Assembly (NCBI GenBank): GCA_016987375.1
Contig: PJRA01000354.1
Coordinates: 1-64,000 of the forward strand
Length of the DNA: 64,000 bases
Direction: 5' to 3'
Source of the DNA: Brachionus koreanus
Taxonomy: Eukaryota > Rotifera > Eurotatoria > Ploima > Brachionidae
The position numbers were made by a program, and so were the translations under genes. Position 1 is the first letter of the stretch. Every line of letters begins with the position of its first letter. A model generated the notes under the pieces. The model worked only from the letters and a program-made list of their open reading frames with translations. It did no database searches and was not told the DNA's origin. Shown here in pieces: positions 47,518 through 59,150 of this stretch.

Positions 47518-49078
47518 TGTAAAAATTTTTTTTCAATTAAATATTTAAAAAAAAAAGCTTTTTTTTCGATTTTAATTCAATTAAATTTTATTTTAAATGA
47601 AATTCTTTGTGTAAAAAAACACAAAATATTGTTCATTCTAATTTTTTAATTTAAAATAAAAATTTTACTGCTAATAAATTTTTTGGTTCAATTATATGTT
47701 TATCTAGATTAGCTTTAAAATGCTTGATTTTTTTTTGATCTCATGACTTCATTCCTCAGTTTGTTCCCGTCATTGATAATTTTGCTCGTAAAAAACTGTC
47801 ACAAATTGACAAGGGAAATGTGACAATTACCTCTTGTTTCGTCCAGTTGTTTACATCCCACTTTTTTTAATAAAAAATCTGATAGTGCTTATTCATTATT
47901 TTATACATTTGAATAACATAACCTCCGTCCTTTTGGTCCTCTTTTAAATTGACCATACAAATCTCTTAACACATTGAAAATTTTTGATAAGAGAATAAAA
48001 AAGAAAAATAAAAAAATAATTATTCATACTATTTTCAACTTATATATTTCTTTAATGTACGAAATTCAATAAATAAATAAATAGTACATTTTTATAAATA
48101 AAAATCCAATTTCAAATGAAATTTAATTGCCCATTTAAAATATTTTGATCATTTTTGAAAATTGAAATTTGATCAAAAATTTTAAAATTTATATATTTAA
48201 ATCAATATAGCAAAATTTGAAAAATCAGCCAGAGTTATCTATTATAGACACAATTTAGGTATGGTATTTTATCACAATAGAAAATCTCAGATTAACTATA
48301 TTAGTTTAAAGATCAAAAATATTTATAGAATATCAAGGTATAGTTTAGAATCGTAGAACCGTAATCTTCCATGCTCCAATAGTTGTCTGTAATCGTGGCG
48401 TATGCGTCTAAAACAAAATATCTTTGATAATCCAAACATCAACACATTGCTTCATACTGTTAATCAAATAATCTATTATACTTTCGCAATTAGTATATGA
48501 CAAGATTTTTAAACAAAACCCATTATATATAAAAATCATTTTTATCAGTAATCGCATAAGTTCTAAAGATAATAATTTTAAATTAATCTCTTTAATAAGC
48601 AAAAAGATACATAATAAATAATGGAATTTTTTACTATTTTCAGTATATTTATTTTTTATTATTTATTGTCTTACTTTGTTCGGTATTACAGCTTCACAAA
48701 TTCAAAGACAATTTTCTTTTCGGTATGCATTTAAAAGCTTCTCTTCCATGTTTATTTAAATTACAGCGCTCCAAAAGGATGTTTTAAACCTTAAATTGCT
48801 TGATATTTTTAGATTTATTCACCAAAGCATGTTGCAATAACGTTGAAGTAAATATGCTTGATTTAATAATTCAGCTATAAATTCAATTATTGATAGCTAT
48901 TTCAAAAAAAATTTAAATTGAGAAAATAAAATTATTTATATAAAAGTTTATTCATATAAAAGTACTTAACTTTAATCATTAAATTAATAAATTCTTACAA
49001 ATTAAAACAAATATAAAAAAAATTTATACAAATTATAGTCACTTTGAGTAATATGATATATTAATCAACTAACAAAAA
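47518..49078. other. Intergenic region with one possible exon
   Basis: AT-rich, with two less AT-rich patches. One at about 47740-47880 has a 27-codon ORF only. The other at 48335-48420 reads as open protein in more than one minus-strand frame after an acceptor-like TTTTAG and could be the terminal exon of an unidentified gene. No partner exon could be joined. Confidence 0.4.
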
Positions 49079-49710
49079 TTATAAGATTTCAAGGGTACCA
49101 ATCATTTTAACTTTGTACCAAGGCTTGGCAAAAATTCCATAATTATAGCGTTCGGCTTGAATGAAATCATAAGTGCTCGAAGACTTGATTACTTGAGCCA
49201 TTCGATTCCAACATAATGAATCTTCAATTACTATACCAGTATTGTACATGGAAACTTTATCTGTACCATGCATGGACATTTTTTTGTTTTCCTCTCTCAT
49301 ATGTTTATAATACCACCATCCGGTATTGTCTATTTTTCTGGGATAAAGTCTAAACCAAATTTGAGGAATTTGACCTGAAGTAGCTTTAAATTCTCCAATT
49401 GCAAAAAGTGTAAAATTTAAAGGTATATTGTCAATCATAGCTTCACAAGTTTCATTACCATTTTTACTTAAAAAATTAAATGTAATAAAATCCATCCAAA
49501 AGTGATCTAAGTTTTTCTTACGAATCACAAAATAATTGATTTTTTGCTGCATTAAATTGACATTTTGTTTTTTTTAAATAAACTAGATTAAAAAAATTAG
49601 AAATAACTAAGAGAATAGACTGACAAAACGAACTTACAAGTGCTATTTTTGGTTAATACTAAGCTAAAAAATGTAATAAGAATCAAAATTTTGAAATTCA
49701 AGCCGAACAT
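49079..49710 (-). CDS. Small secreted protein of unknown family
   Basis: Two exons, 49710-49638 and 49506-49079, join in phase to about 166 aa. Exon 1 encodes a clean signal peptide (ILILITFFSLVLT). The mature part has few Cys (ETCEAM, DSLCWNRM) and many aromatic residues (FWMDF, IWFRLYP, GWWYYKH), suggesting a compact beta-rich domain. No TM or GPI signal. The downstream acceptor at 49507 was chosen because earlier ones break the frame; a longer reading begins at 49552 without leader. I do not recognise the family. Confidence 0.6.
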
Positions 49711-49920
49711 AATTAATTTTTGACTTTAAAAAATAAATTTTAAAATTAAAATAGTTTGAAAAAAATTTAAGCTTGAAATTTTTGAAGCCAATCTGCAGTC
49801 ATTTAATAAAAATATAAAAAAAAAGTTAATTCAAGACTAAATTTAGGTCTTTGGCTTGAAATTTTAAATTTGCTAAAAGCATGCTTTAAAGTAAAGATAA
49901 TTAAAGTAATTTAATCGAAA

Positions 49921-50466
49921 ATGAATGAAATTTATGACTTGATTCAAAAGCAATTGAAAGCTATTCAGTAATTATTGAGTTAAGGCTGTTAGGACTTAAT
50001 TAGAATTATTTTTTATTTTAGTTTGAAAAGTGTAAAATTAGAGTTAAACAAATTGGAAAAAAAAGATGGTATCTATGAAGTATATTCCCAATGGTTTAAG
50101 GAAGTATTGCCGAAATGCAAAGAAAACTTTGAAGAGTATAACAATAGCATGAATTTTTTTGAAAAAGTTGAAAAATTACATTCAATGATCAGATCATCTA
50201 CTCAAACTGACAAGCCTGCTTGGTAAATTTTTTTACACTCAATTTTTCTAATGAACATAAAACAAAAATTTTCAAGGAGATTTGTAGACGATTCTAATAA
50301 ATCAATAGATTCTCTACTAATTGAGGATAAAAGACGACTAGTTAATTCAATGAATGAATTATGCGAAAAGTATAATGTAATTATTAACAGCCTTGAAAAA
50401 GAGCTTGACCATAAATCAGAAGAATTTCGTGACAAATTAAACAAAATAGTGCCAAAATCGGACTAA
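49921..50466 (+). CDS. Coiled-coil protein of unknown family
   Basis: Exons 49921-49967, 50022-50222, 50277-50466 join in phase to about 145 aa. Almost all of it is charged amphipathic helix (heptad-like Leu/Ile spacing around LKSVKLELNKLEKK and INSLEKELDHKSEEFRDKL), with a short break containing STQTDKPAW. No signal or membrane segment. It sits 160 bp upstream of the CINP-like gene on the same strand. It could be a subunit of a small helical-bundle complex, but I cannot name one. Confidence 0.6.
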
Positions 50467-50625
50467 ATTACGATGTAAATACAAAAAATTATTGATTTTA
50501 TATTAAATTTTTTTAAATAAAATTTAGTTAAATGTTTTATTTTTTAGAAATTTAACACTTTTAAATATGGTTATAAAAAATCATTAAGAACTTATAATTA
50601 TCTGATGTAATATTTGCATTGTTAG

Positions 50626-51177
50626 ATGAATTATTCTCTACTAGATCAGCAAACTGAGAAATTGTTGACCGAATTGTTGGAAATAATAGAACAAAAATGG
50701 ATCTTGTCAACAAACATTGGCAGTTCTCATATAAAAAATATATACGATGATTTTTCTAAACTGGTTAATCTAGAAGATAAGGAAGAAGCCATTATTGATT
50801 GTGATAAATTTAGCAACCTTTCTAAATGTAATCAGTTAGTTGACAAACTAAAATCAGAATTGAAAAATTTAAATAGCTACAAGTCTCGTTTGGATGTTAT
50901 TATAAAAAATTTAGGAAATCTATTAGATATGGAGTTAGACTTTTTTAAAAATATAGATAAAAAAGAATTTAGAAAAAATCTTTTCGAACTAAAACAAAAC
51001 TATGTAAATGAATGTCAATTAAAAGTGTGTCTAATTGATGAATATTTGTTTAAATCGCGTTTAAAGGAAGATTGTCGAACAACTCTAGCTTCATTGTGGG
51101 TTAATCAACCATTTATAGATGAATATCTAGATTTCAAAATAATTTCATTTATAAAATTTAATCTTTTAAAAAAATAA
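50626..51177 (+). CDS. CINP-like (CDK2-interacting protein) homologue
   Basis: Single-exon ORF of 183 aa (human CINP 212). Helical throughout. Two regions resemble CINP: an N-terminal segment around EQKWILSTNIGSSHIKNI and the C-terminal LASLWVNQPFIDEYLD, which matches the family's S-x-W-x-x-Q-P-[YF] block. CINP is a nuclear protein linking CDK2/CDC7, replication origins and ATR signalling, and also ribosome biogenesis. The ATG follows directly on an acceptor-like TTGTTAG, suggesting trans-splicing or a 5' UTR intron. Similarity is modest, so the name is tentative. Confidence 0.55.
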   Translation: MNYSLLDQQTEKLLTELLEIIEQKWILSTNIGSSHIKNIYDDFSKLVNLEDKEEAIIDCDKFSNLSKCNQLVDKLKSELKNLNSYKSRLDVIIKNLGNLLDMELDFFKNIDKKEFRKNLFELKQNYVNECQLKVCLIDEYLFKSRLKEDCRTTLASLWVNQPFIDEYLDFKIISFIKFNLLKK

Positions 51178-51185
51178 ATTTTTTT

Positions 51186-51905
51186 TTAATTTTTAGTATT
51201 TAGTGAAAAAAATTTTTTTTTCAGATTGGCATCTGAATTCTGTTTAAGTTTATCATTTGCTGCGTTTAATTTCTCCAATAATAGATCTATTATTCTAGAG
51301 TAAATTCTCAACTTAATAGAATCATGAAGCTCGTTGAATTTACTATTGCATTCCAGCTGAGCTTTAGTGAATTTGACTGCCAGCATTTCTGTACTAGTTG
51401 TGGTCAATTTTTTCAAACTATAATTCAGTGACATATTTATTAAATCTACCAAGAATTCCATTTGAAGCTCTATTTCTTTACCATATAATTTAGATTTGTT
51501 TAAATCTTGGACTTTTTTAATCAAAAATTTCTCAATGACTCCTTTTAAATTGTTGATCAAATATTCCTCACTGAATTCTAACAAAATTTGCACTTGATGT
51601 TCCTCAATGTCTTTTGGATAATTCGGATAGAGTATTTTTAGCAGAGCCAATATGTCGTCCAGTTTTTTCTCCGGTAAATGAATCAAATTTTCTTCAGATT
51701 CTTTCAAGTTTGAAGTTAGCATTTTTTTAAATACAGGAGAAGCTGTTCCTAAATCCAAAGCCTGTAAAATGGCTTATTTATTTATAAAAAAATATATACC
51801 TAAAATAGCCTTGTGAACAAAAAGTGTGCGATTTTCGACGACTATCTTTAAATCAGATAGTTCATCTCCATTAAAAAAATCATATAATTCAGTACTTATA
51901 TCCAT
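51186..51905 (-). CDS. BTB/POZ domain protein
   Basis: Exons 51905-51800 and 51748-51186 give 222 aa. The BTB core runs from SDLKIVVENRTLFVHKAIL through ASPVFKKML to the helical LPEKKLDDILALLKILYP segment, with the family's HKAxLxxxSPVF motif split by the intron. The acceptor at 51749 restores the usual motif spacing, whereas nearer AGs shift frame or insert residues. A BACK-like helical tail follows; no MATH or Kelch repeats. BTB-only proteins of this type often adapt substrates to CUL3 ubiquitin ligases; that role is inferred. Its 3' end is only 9 bp from the convergent CINP-like gene. Confidence 0.85.
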
Positions 51906-52083
51906 TCAAATTTTCAATTAATATTAGATTAAATTCATTTTTTTTATAGGTAATTTCAAATTAGAAATTTTCATAATTTTTCTTAGTTTATTAATTTTCC
52001 TTTTTTGGCAGTTTGAATTTTTGATATTTTGAAATTACCAAAATTGGAATTTTTTTAAAAATTTTTAGATTGTTGAAAATAAA

Positions 52084-52359
52084 ATGAAAGCTAAAAACAA
52101 TGGAGACAAATCGGAAATTTTGGCTATGAGTGAAAAAAAATTGCACAAAGTGACCAATATATGCAGTAGTTTGAAAAAAACACGTGTAATTGCCAAAAAA
52201 CCAAAAAAGGTTGATTTGAATTTAAAAAAAGTTAGTTTAAAAAATGACTAGATTGATTTAGTTTAGATTAATTTTTTTTTCAAATAGCTTGATTTAACAA
52301 AAAAAGAAACTAAAAAAACCGAAGAAGTAGAAAAAGAAAAAAATCAATCTACTAAATAA
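52084..52359 (+). CDS. Small Lys-rich protein of unknown function
   Basis: Exons 52084-52230 and 52288-52359 join in phase to about 72 aa. Strongly basic, with KKTRVIAKKPKKVDLNLKK-like composition and an acidic/Lys tail (KKTEEVEKEKNQ). It could be nucleolar or ribosomal-associated by composition, but no family is recognised. It lies 163 bp upstream of LSG1 on the same strand. An acceptor-like TTTTTAG is about 16 bp before the ATG. The intact GT-AG intron keeping the frame supports that it is real. Confidence 0.55.
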
Positions 52360-52521
52360 AAATTTTAATTTAAATGTCTTTTTTTATTTCACTAACTAAA
52401 TATTTCAAAAAATAGAAAATTAACAAAATATTAGGACTAAAAAATTAACATCGTATAAAACTTATATAAGATGAAATTTTTTTTAAATACTCACATTTTT
52501 TAAAAAATTAACTAAATAATA

Positions 52522-54805
52522 ATGGGTAAAAACAAAACCGTAAATGTAAAATCATCGCTTGGCAAAGCCTTGGTGAGATCTCGATTTAGCAAAGGTAGCC
52601 GAGAAGTAGACTCAAACGAAAAGTGGGTAAGTGTTGATCTAAATGGGCACCTGTTTATTAATGATAATTCCTTAATTTAAAGTTGCATACTTCTAATATT
52701 ACTGAGTCAGATGATTGGAATAAGTTGAATTTAAACTCAGTTACTGAACAAAATTCTCTAGATGAATTTTTAACAACTGCTGAACTTGCCGGAAAAGATT
52801 TTGAATCAGGTTTTATATTTTAAGTAGAATTTTGTTTTGTTTTTATTTACTTAAATAAAATTAGAACGTTTGAACATAAAATTTGTAAGCTCAAATGCAA
52901 AAATTGGCGTTTTGAACACTGAGGAAAAGAAAAAAATAAAAGAAATTCAAGAAAAAAATTTAGATTTGCTGCGTATTCCGCGTAGACCTTTTTGGAAAGG
53001 CACCGATATTGATGCCAAAACTCTTCAATTACAAGAAAGACAATCTTTTTTGGAATGGAGACGAAATTTAGCTGCGTAATTGAAGAATTTTTCTAATTTA
53101 AAGACAAATTTAATAGTTTTTTTTGTTCAAATTAGTGCTCAAGAAAATGAGTTTTTGTCCATGACACCATTTGAGAAAAACCTGGAATTTTGGCGTCAAT
53201 TATGGAGAGTTATTGAACGAAGTGATGTTGTTGTTCAAATAGTTGATGCGCGCAATCCATTGCTTTTCTATTGCCAAGATCTAGAAAAGTATGTCAAAGA
53301 AATAGATGGAAATAAGATGCATCTTTTGCTAATCAACAAGTCGGACTATTTGACTGATAGACAGCGTTTAGAATGGCTGAGATATTTTGAAAAAATAAAT
53401 ATCAGGGTTGCGTTTTGGTCAGCAGCCATTGCCAATGAAAAGAGCCATATTGAAAAAATAGAAGAGTATGAGAGTAACTATCTAGATGAAGCAAATCGTA
53501 AAAGACTTGATTCAGAAATGACTAACACTAGTTCGATCAGAGACGAATTAAGCTTGATTGAAGAGTCGGAAGAAGACGATGAAGAGACTGGTGCTTCAGG
53601 AGTCTATAACAAATTCAATGTTCTTCAAGAAGATGAAGGAGAAAAATCCGAAATCGATACTGAAGAAGAAAAAAGTAAGACAGAATCGGAAGATGAATCT
53701 GAAACATCAGAAACAGAAACACAAGAAAAAACTCCGGAACCCAAGAAGTACGAGAATAAAGCTGAGCTAATAGTTGAACAAAATAATGATGAAGGTGAAA
53801 AAATAATTGCTGAAATGGAAGAAAAATTGAGCAAAATGAACATTACCGATGAAGAACGCGATAAATGCCGCATTTTAAACAGCGCTGATTTGATTAATTT
53901 ATTTAAAACAATTCACAGCCATATAGTAGACAAAGCTAAACCTGGATGCACAACCATTGGTCTAGTTGGCTATCCAAATGTAGGAAAAAGTTCTACAATT
54001 AATTCACTTTTAAAGTATAAAAAAGTAGCTGTAAGTGAAACACCGGGTAAAACTAAACATTATCAAACCTTGTTTATTGATGATGATCTATTGCTGTGTG
54101 ATTGTCCAGGTTTGGTCTTTCCTTCATTTGTTTCTACTCGAGGAGAATTGATTTTAAATGGTATTCTTCCAATTGATCAAATGAGAGATTATGTGGAACC
54201 GATGAATCTTGCTATAGATCATATTCCTCGTGCTGTTTTTGAAATGATCTATGGTATTCAAATAAAAAAGCCAACTGAGGGCCAGGACCAAGACAGAGTG
54301 CCAACTGCAGAGGAGGTTGCATCTTCTTATGCCGCTTTTAGAAGCTATTTTAACCATAAAGGCATGCCTGACGTTCAGAGAGCATCTAGGTATATTCTTA
54401 AAGATTATGTTAATGGAAAGCTATTGTATTGCTATCCGCCGCCTGGAACTGATGCTAAATCGTTTCAGGATCACAGATATGAAACTAGCAAAGAAGTTAA
54501 ATATTTGGAAAAAGTCAAAAAAATTGAAAAACAAGTAATTTGAATTTTTTTTTGTAAGAATAAGACATTTTTTTTTAAAGTTGAAAGAAAAAAAATCACA
54601 GTTAACCAATTTTGATAAAGACTTTTTTCAAAATTTGGAGCCTAGAGCTCTCACAAAAGGCGGAATTGTTGGTTATCATAGACAAAAAGCTCTATCCAAA
54701 GTTAATCAATCTAGCCAAAGTGAAAAGCCGTGGAAAAAACACAATAATATTAAAAAAAAAGAAAAATTAAGGCGTTTAACTAAACATTTTGATCAAAATG
54801 ATTAA
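52522..54805 (+). CDS. LSG1: Large subunit GTPase 1 (LSG1)
   Basis: Cytoplasmic circularly permuted GTPase that releases NMD3 from pre-60S ribosomal subunits. Five exons (52522-52626, 52683-52809, 52865-53075, 53136-54534, 54581-54805) join in phase to 688 aa (human 658). The G motifs are in permuted order: G4 NKSD near residue 214, an acidic insert with many Glu/Asp/Ser, G1 GYPNVGKSST near 426, then G3 DCPGL near 470. IPRRPFWKG before the GTPase domain and GKLLYCYPPPG after it match LSG1 specifically and not the related nucleolar GTPases. The basic C-terminal tail is also conserved. All motifs intact. Confidence 0.97.
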
Positions 54806-55586
54806 ATAATTTTATTAATAAAAATTTATTTTAAATTTTTAAATATTTTTCATATAAAAATTCACATATAGAGTGCGTTTCACAAGTACTCAGTTAGAAT
54901 TAAATACATTCATTTTCTAGAATGATAACACATTCTAAAGAACTTGATTTTTGATATCTGAAAAACAGAAATTCATTTGAAAATGAAGCCGAACATCTAA
55001 TGCATTTGAATTATTATTTTTTAAATAAAGCCAATACCAATGCCTCTGACCCATACTCAAAAATGTCATATTTTTGTAAATTTAGTTTTTTATTTGGTCT
55101 TATTTTTGCTATTTATCCATATTTTTGCTCATTAATTTAGAATAGGTTTAGATTAGGATAAATTCAAAATTTTGAACTTGAAAACTTAATTTACCAAGAA
55201 CTAAAAGAAAAAAATTAAAATCATATATCTTAAATTTTAAGTCAGTGGCTTATAAAAATACTGCAGAATATCTAATAAGTAACTCTGGAAGTTTGAAAAA
55301 AATCTATTAATGATGAAAACTACAAAAATAGTTTTTTAAAAGAACATGAATAAAAATTTGCTATAAAAATATAGTTCTAATGATTTGATTAAAAATTTTT
55401 TTTTTTATTTTAAAAAATAATTGCTGTTAAATTTTGAACACCCATTACGAAGACAAAAAACATTAAAAAAAAAATTTATTTAAACTAATATCACAAGCAA
55501 ACAAATTGAATCTGAGAATTTAGCTTAAAATCTTTAGAAAAATTAAGTATTTATTTATAAAAGTATTTTAAATTAGTTCTCATTTT
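54806..55586. other. Intergenic region between LSG1 and ILK
   Basis: About 780 bp between two convergent genes. AT-rich; nothing recognised beyond 3' UTR-like sequence. Confidence 0.45.
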
Positions 55587-57354
55587 CTATTTTGCCATTT
55601 TTTCTAAAATCGGTATAATCATTTCAAATTTTGGACGCCTATTTGCTTCTTCATTTGTACAAATTTTTATCAATTTTTTAACATGATTTGGTATTTCATT
55701 TGAAAGTTCAAGCCTAAGATTGTTTTTAGCGATCTGCACATAATTTAAAAATTAATTTAATCTTCAAGTAATCAAACAGAATATTACCATGATACCACAT
55801 TGCATAGCCGTTAGGTTTCCAAAAGGTATTGAACGAGTGAAAAGCTCCCATAGTACTACTCCAAAACTCCACATATCTGCCATCTTCTTGTTACATTCTT
55901 TAGGTTTTTTTTGCAAAACTAAAAGCAATTATCAGCATTCAAAATTTAATTCAGTTGAATTTAACTAAATACTTTCAGGTGCTATCCAAGCAGGGTTATA
56001 TATTTTATACTTTTCAATAAATGAAAATTTGCACTCAGACATATTTAATTTTGGTGTTAAGTCGTCATCCAAGACAATACATTTGCTATTTAAATCAAAA
56101 TTGATACCTGATTCTAATGAGTGTAAAAATTCCATTCCTTTAGCTATACCAATAGCTAAATTTAATGCAACATTATAGCTATACTCAAAATCTAGATTAT
56201 TATTCTCATGTAATGTCGAGTACAAGGACCCATAATTAAAATATTGACTGACAATTATTAAATCAGGTAGGCAAACACACGTTCCAAGTACTGGTAGTAT
56301 ATTAACTGAATTAAAAATGCGCAACCGTTTTGATTCTTGGTTAAATATGCTGGCAATTTTCTGTGTGGACTCTTTAATTTTTAATAGTTTAATTACAACT
56401 TCACTTCCTTGCCAATATCCTTTCCATATCTACACATTTAATTTCTCTTAAATATAAATAAAAAAAGCTTTTATTTGTTACCGTGCTTGAATGGTTTGAA
56501 TTTATCATTTTTTCCACTGGTAATTCATCTATATTTATGGTCGATTGAATAGCAAAAGGAATTTCTTCTTTAAAAATAAAAAGATCACCTAAAAAATATT
56601 TTTATTAAAATAAATCTACTGCTTTTCTGTCTGCTGTATCTTGAAATTGACTCTTGTCTGTAAGGAATTCTTGTTAACTCTAGGCTTAGCTGTTTTACCA
56701 TTTCTAAATTTAAAAAAAATACATATTCTTGATGGAATAATATGAAATGATCAAACCTAGAATAGTTTGTCTTAATTCATCTTGGCACAAGTCTATCGCT
56801 GTTTGATTGAATCTGTTGCACAAACCCAAATGAGCATTGTATCTAATAAGTTCAATCGTTAGATCATGATAACCAAAATGACATGCATAATGTAAAGGTG
56901 TATTTCCATGAATGTTAACAGCGTTTATGTTCGCTTTGTTTTTTATCAACTTTTAATTAAAAACAAAATAAAAATTAATCAATTTTTTAATTAATTTACA
57001 TAAAGAGCAACATTTAAGTGATTATTTTGACAAGCATTGTGTAAAGGAGTATCTTCACCTAAAGGAAAAATTTAGTTTTCATGAAAACAATGACTAATGT
57101 GGTTACATTTGTTTACACAGTTAATTTTTGCACCTTTGTTAACTAAAACTTCTACATTATTTAAATGCCCGTCCCAGCATGCCCAATGTAATAGACTAAA
57201 TCCATGATCATCTCTTTAAATCAAAATACAGTTTTAAATTGGCTTTTTTTATTTTTCGAACTTACACCAAATTGAAATCATTTTCGGTGCAATCAATCCA
57301 GGATTTTACCATGTAGCTATTACCTTCGCGAACTAAATTAAAAATTTCGTCCAT
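55587..57354 (-). CDS. ILK: Integrin-linked kinase (pseudokinase of focal adhesions)
   Basis: Adaptor at integrin adhesions that binds PINCH through ankyrin repeats and parvin through its pseudokinase domain. Nine exons (57354-57266, 57213-57107, 57058-57000, 56949-56757, 56703-56620, 56588-56482, 56429-55973, 55918-55788, 55733-55587) join in phase to 457 aa (human 452). The N-terminus MDEIFNLVREGN and ankyrin repeats (DDHGFSLLHWAC, NTPLHYACHFG) are clear. Kinase-like region: EVVIKLLK in the VAIK position, then no HRD (NFDLNSKC) and no DFG (SECKFSF), as in all ILKs. APAW-like NPAWIAPES and KMADMWSFGVVLWEL are conserved. Intact, single-copy gene, with a decayed partial copy upstream. Confidence 0.96.
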
Positions 57355-59150
57355 TTGGAAATAAAAATTATTCAGAATAGATGAATAATATTCAAATTTG
57401 AAAATATATTTCGCATATATTCGGTGTTAGCCGTAGATAAGCTTAGTATTCATAATAAAATCAGACAAAAAATATGTCTTTGTATTTTTTTTTGTAGATT
57501 TATACTAAAGCAATTTTATCTTTTGGATACTTTGTAATGATACAATTTTCGAAATTTGTTTTCGAATTGGATGATTTTGAATGCTAATTTTCCAAACTAA
57601 GTAGCACAATAAGACAGGTTTTATAAAAAAGATCAAATTTTTTATGTTACCATTTAAAGCAGTCTTGTTGTTTAAAAATCTAGATTGTGAAATTTTTAAT
57701 TCTTCAAGCTAAAAAAGTCTTTGATGAAAAAGATTCTAGTCTCATCTTCTTTTATAACTGTTCTTTGGCTTTGATAATGAGTCATTAAGTCTACTTTGGA
57801 ATTATTTTACAAAAAGATCCTAAAACCAACAATCACTTTCTAAAAACAAATTATATATTCCATTAGTCAATTCTTACACTTCTATTAAATCTCTGAAAGA
57901 TTGCTTTTTTTAAAATAAGTTGATTAGTTCAAAACTAAATTGAAGCCTTTCAAAAATATCAGTTTATCAGGTTTTAAGATGCCAATTTTTAAATTCTGTT
58001 AAACTGCAGTTTTATTAAATATTTATTTTACCTTATTTTGAATATTTTTCAATTCTTTAATCTTATTTTTGGACAATAATAACTGGCAAAAAGTTATAAA
58101 TTTTAAAAACCTTATTTTATTTTTTTTCAATACTTTATTTGGATCAGTTCAGTTTAATTACAACTTCACTTTCTTGCCAATATCCTTATAATAAAGAAAA
58201 TAACAAGTAGGAAGAAAAAAATTCTTCATTTTCACTGCAATGTATAATATTTAACAGTGTTAAATACAATTGACTTGCTAAACGCATGAGATCATAGTAT
58301 TGCAGTGTGAAACTATAAACATATCAGTTGTTTGGTAAATCTCCTTTGATATTCCCGAATTCTTCAAGCTGAATCGTTAGATCTGAGTGTATGACTTTTA
58401 ATTTTGCCATTCAACTGTATTCACAACTGTAGATTGTTCATTATTTTGAAGGTTTCAATTAGATCTCCCTGTTCACGTCTTTTCTTTTGTTTGCTGAACA
58501 ACTAAAGGCCCAGTTGTTAGTAGAAGAGTAATTTTTTTGAAAATTATAAATCATAGCTTGAAACTATATTTTTTGGTGTAGTTCAAAAATGTGAAGTGGT
58601 CTAAAAAAAATTCACAAATTAAGGTATGTAACCAAAAGTTCAATTTGGACATTATGACTCTTCAGATTAGATGAACAATTTTCAAAATTGAAAACAACTT
58701 TTATGTATGTTTTCTGAGTGGCCATAGATAAGCTCAGGTACTTTATTTGTTTTAAAATAAATAAATAAATAAAAAAATTTTAAAAATTTTCATTATTCTA
58801 TCTAGCATATTTACAAGTGACAATATAACACTCCTAAATTTTATCATTAGAAAATAAAATTTAACATTTAGAACAGATTATTCATTTATTTTCAATATCT
58901 TAATATATCTGATAACATTTTGAAAAAAAAATCTCAAAGTACTGGTATCAATCTCGTAATTTGTCTTAATAAATTTTTGTTTAAATATGACGTGATATTT
59001 TAATTTTATTATTTGAATAAAAAGCTTATCTTAAAACTTAATTTCAAGCAAACAACTAAGTAGTCTAACTTTAATACCAATTCTAGTCTTTAACTGATAA
59101 AATTTAATGGTTTAAAGAAATTTTTAATTTGATCATTTTTAAATTGAAAA
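57355..59150. other. Intergenic region upstream of ILK and SLC5 gene
   Basis: Holds the shared divergent promoter region and, at 58150-58745, remnants of an ILK duplicate (separate entry). The rest, including 57450-58140, is AT-rich with no supported gene. Confidence 0.5.
58150..58745 (-). pseudogene. Decayed partial duplicate of ILK
   Basis: Three patches follow the ILK order and orientation. 58151-58188 matches a kinase-domain exon (56388-56424) with one or two differences. A 12-mer near 58373 recurs in the ILK ankyrin exon. 58660-58740 aligns well with the ILK 5' flank at 57370-57440. Between them similarity is lost and no frame is open. The first and third patches are clear by eye; the middle one is weak. 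Confidence 0.6.

Noticed and set aside
48408..48602. Minus-strand 64-codon ORF
   Set aside because: Hydrophobic low-complexity reading with no leader or domain; only the adjoining island is worth a check.
53625..53873. Ser-rich minus-strand ORF
   Set aside because: Antisense reading of the acidic insert of LSG1.
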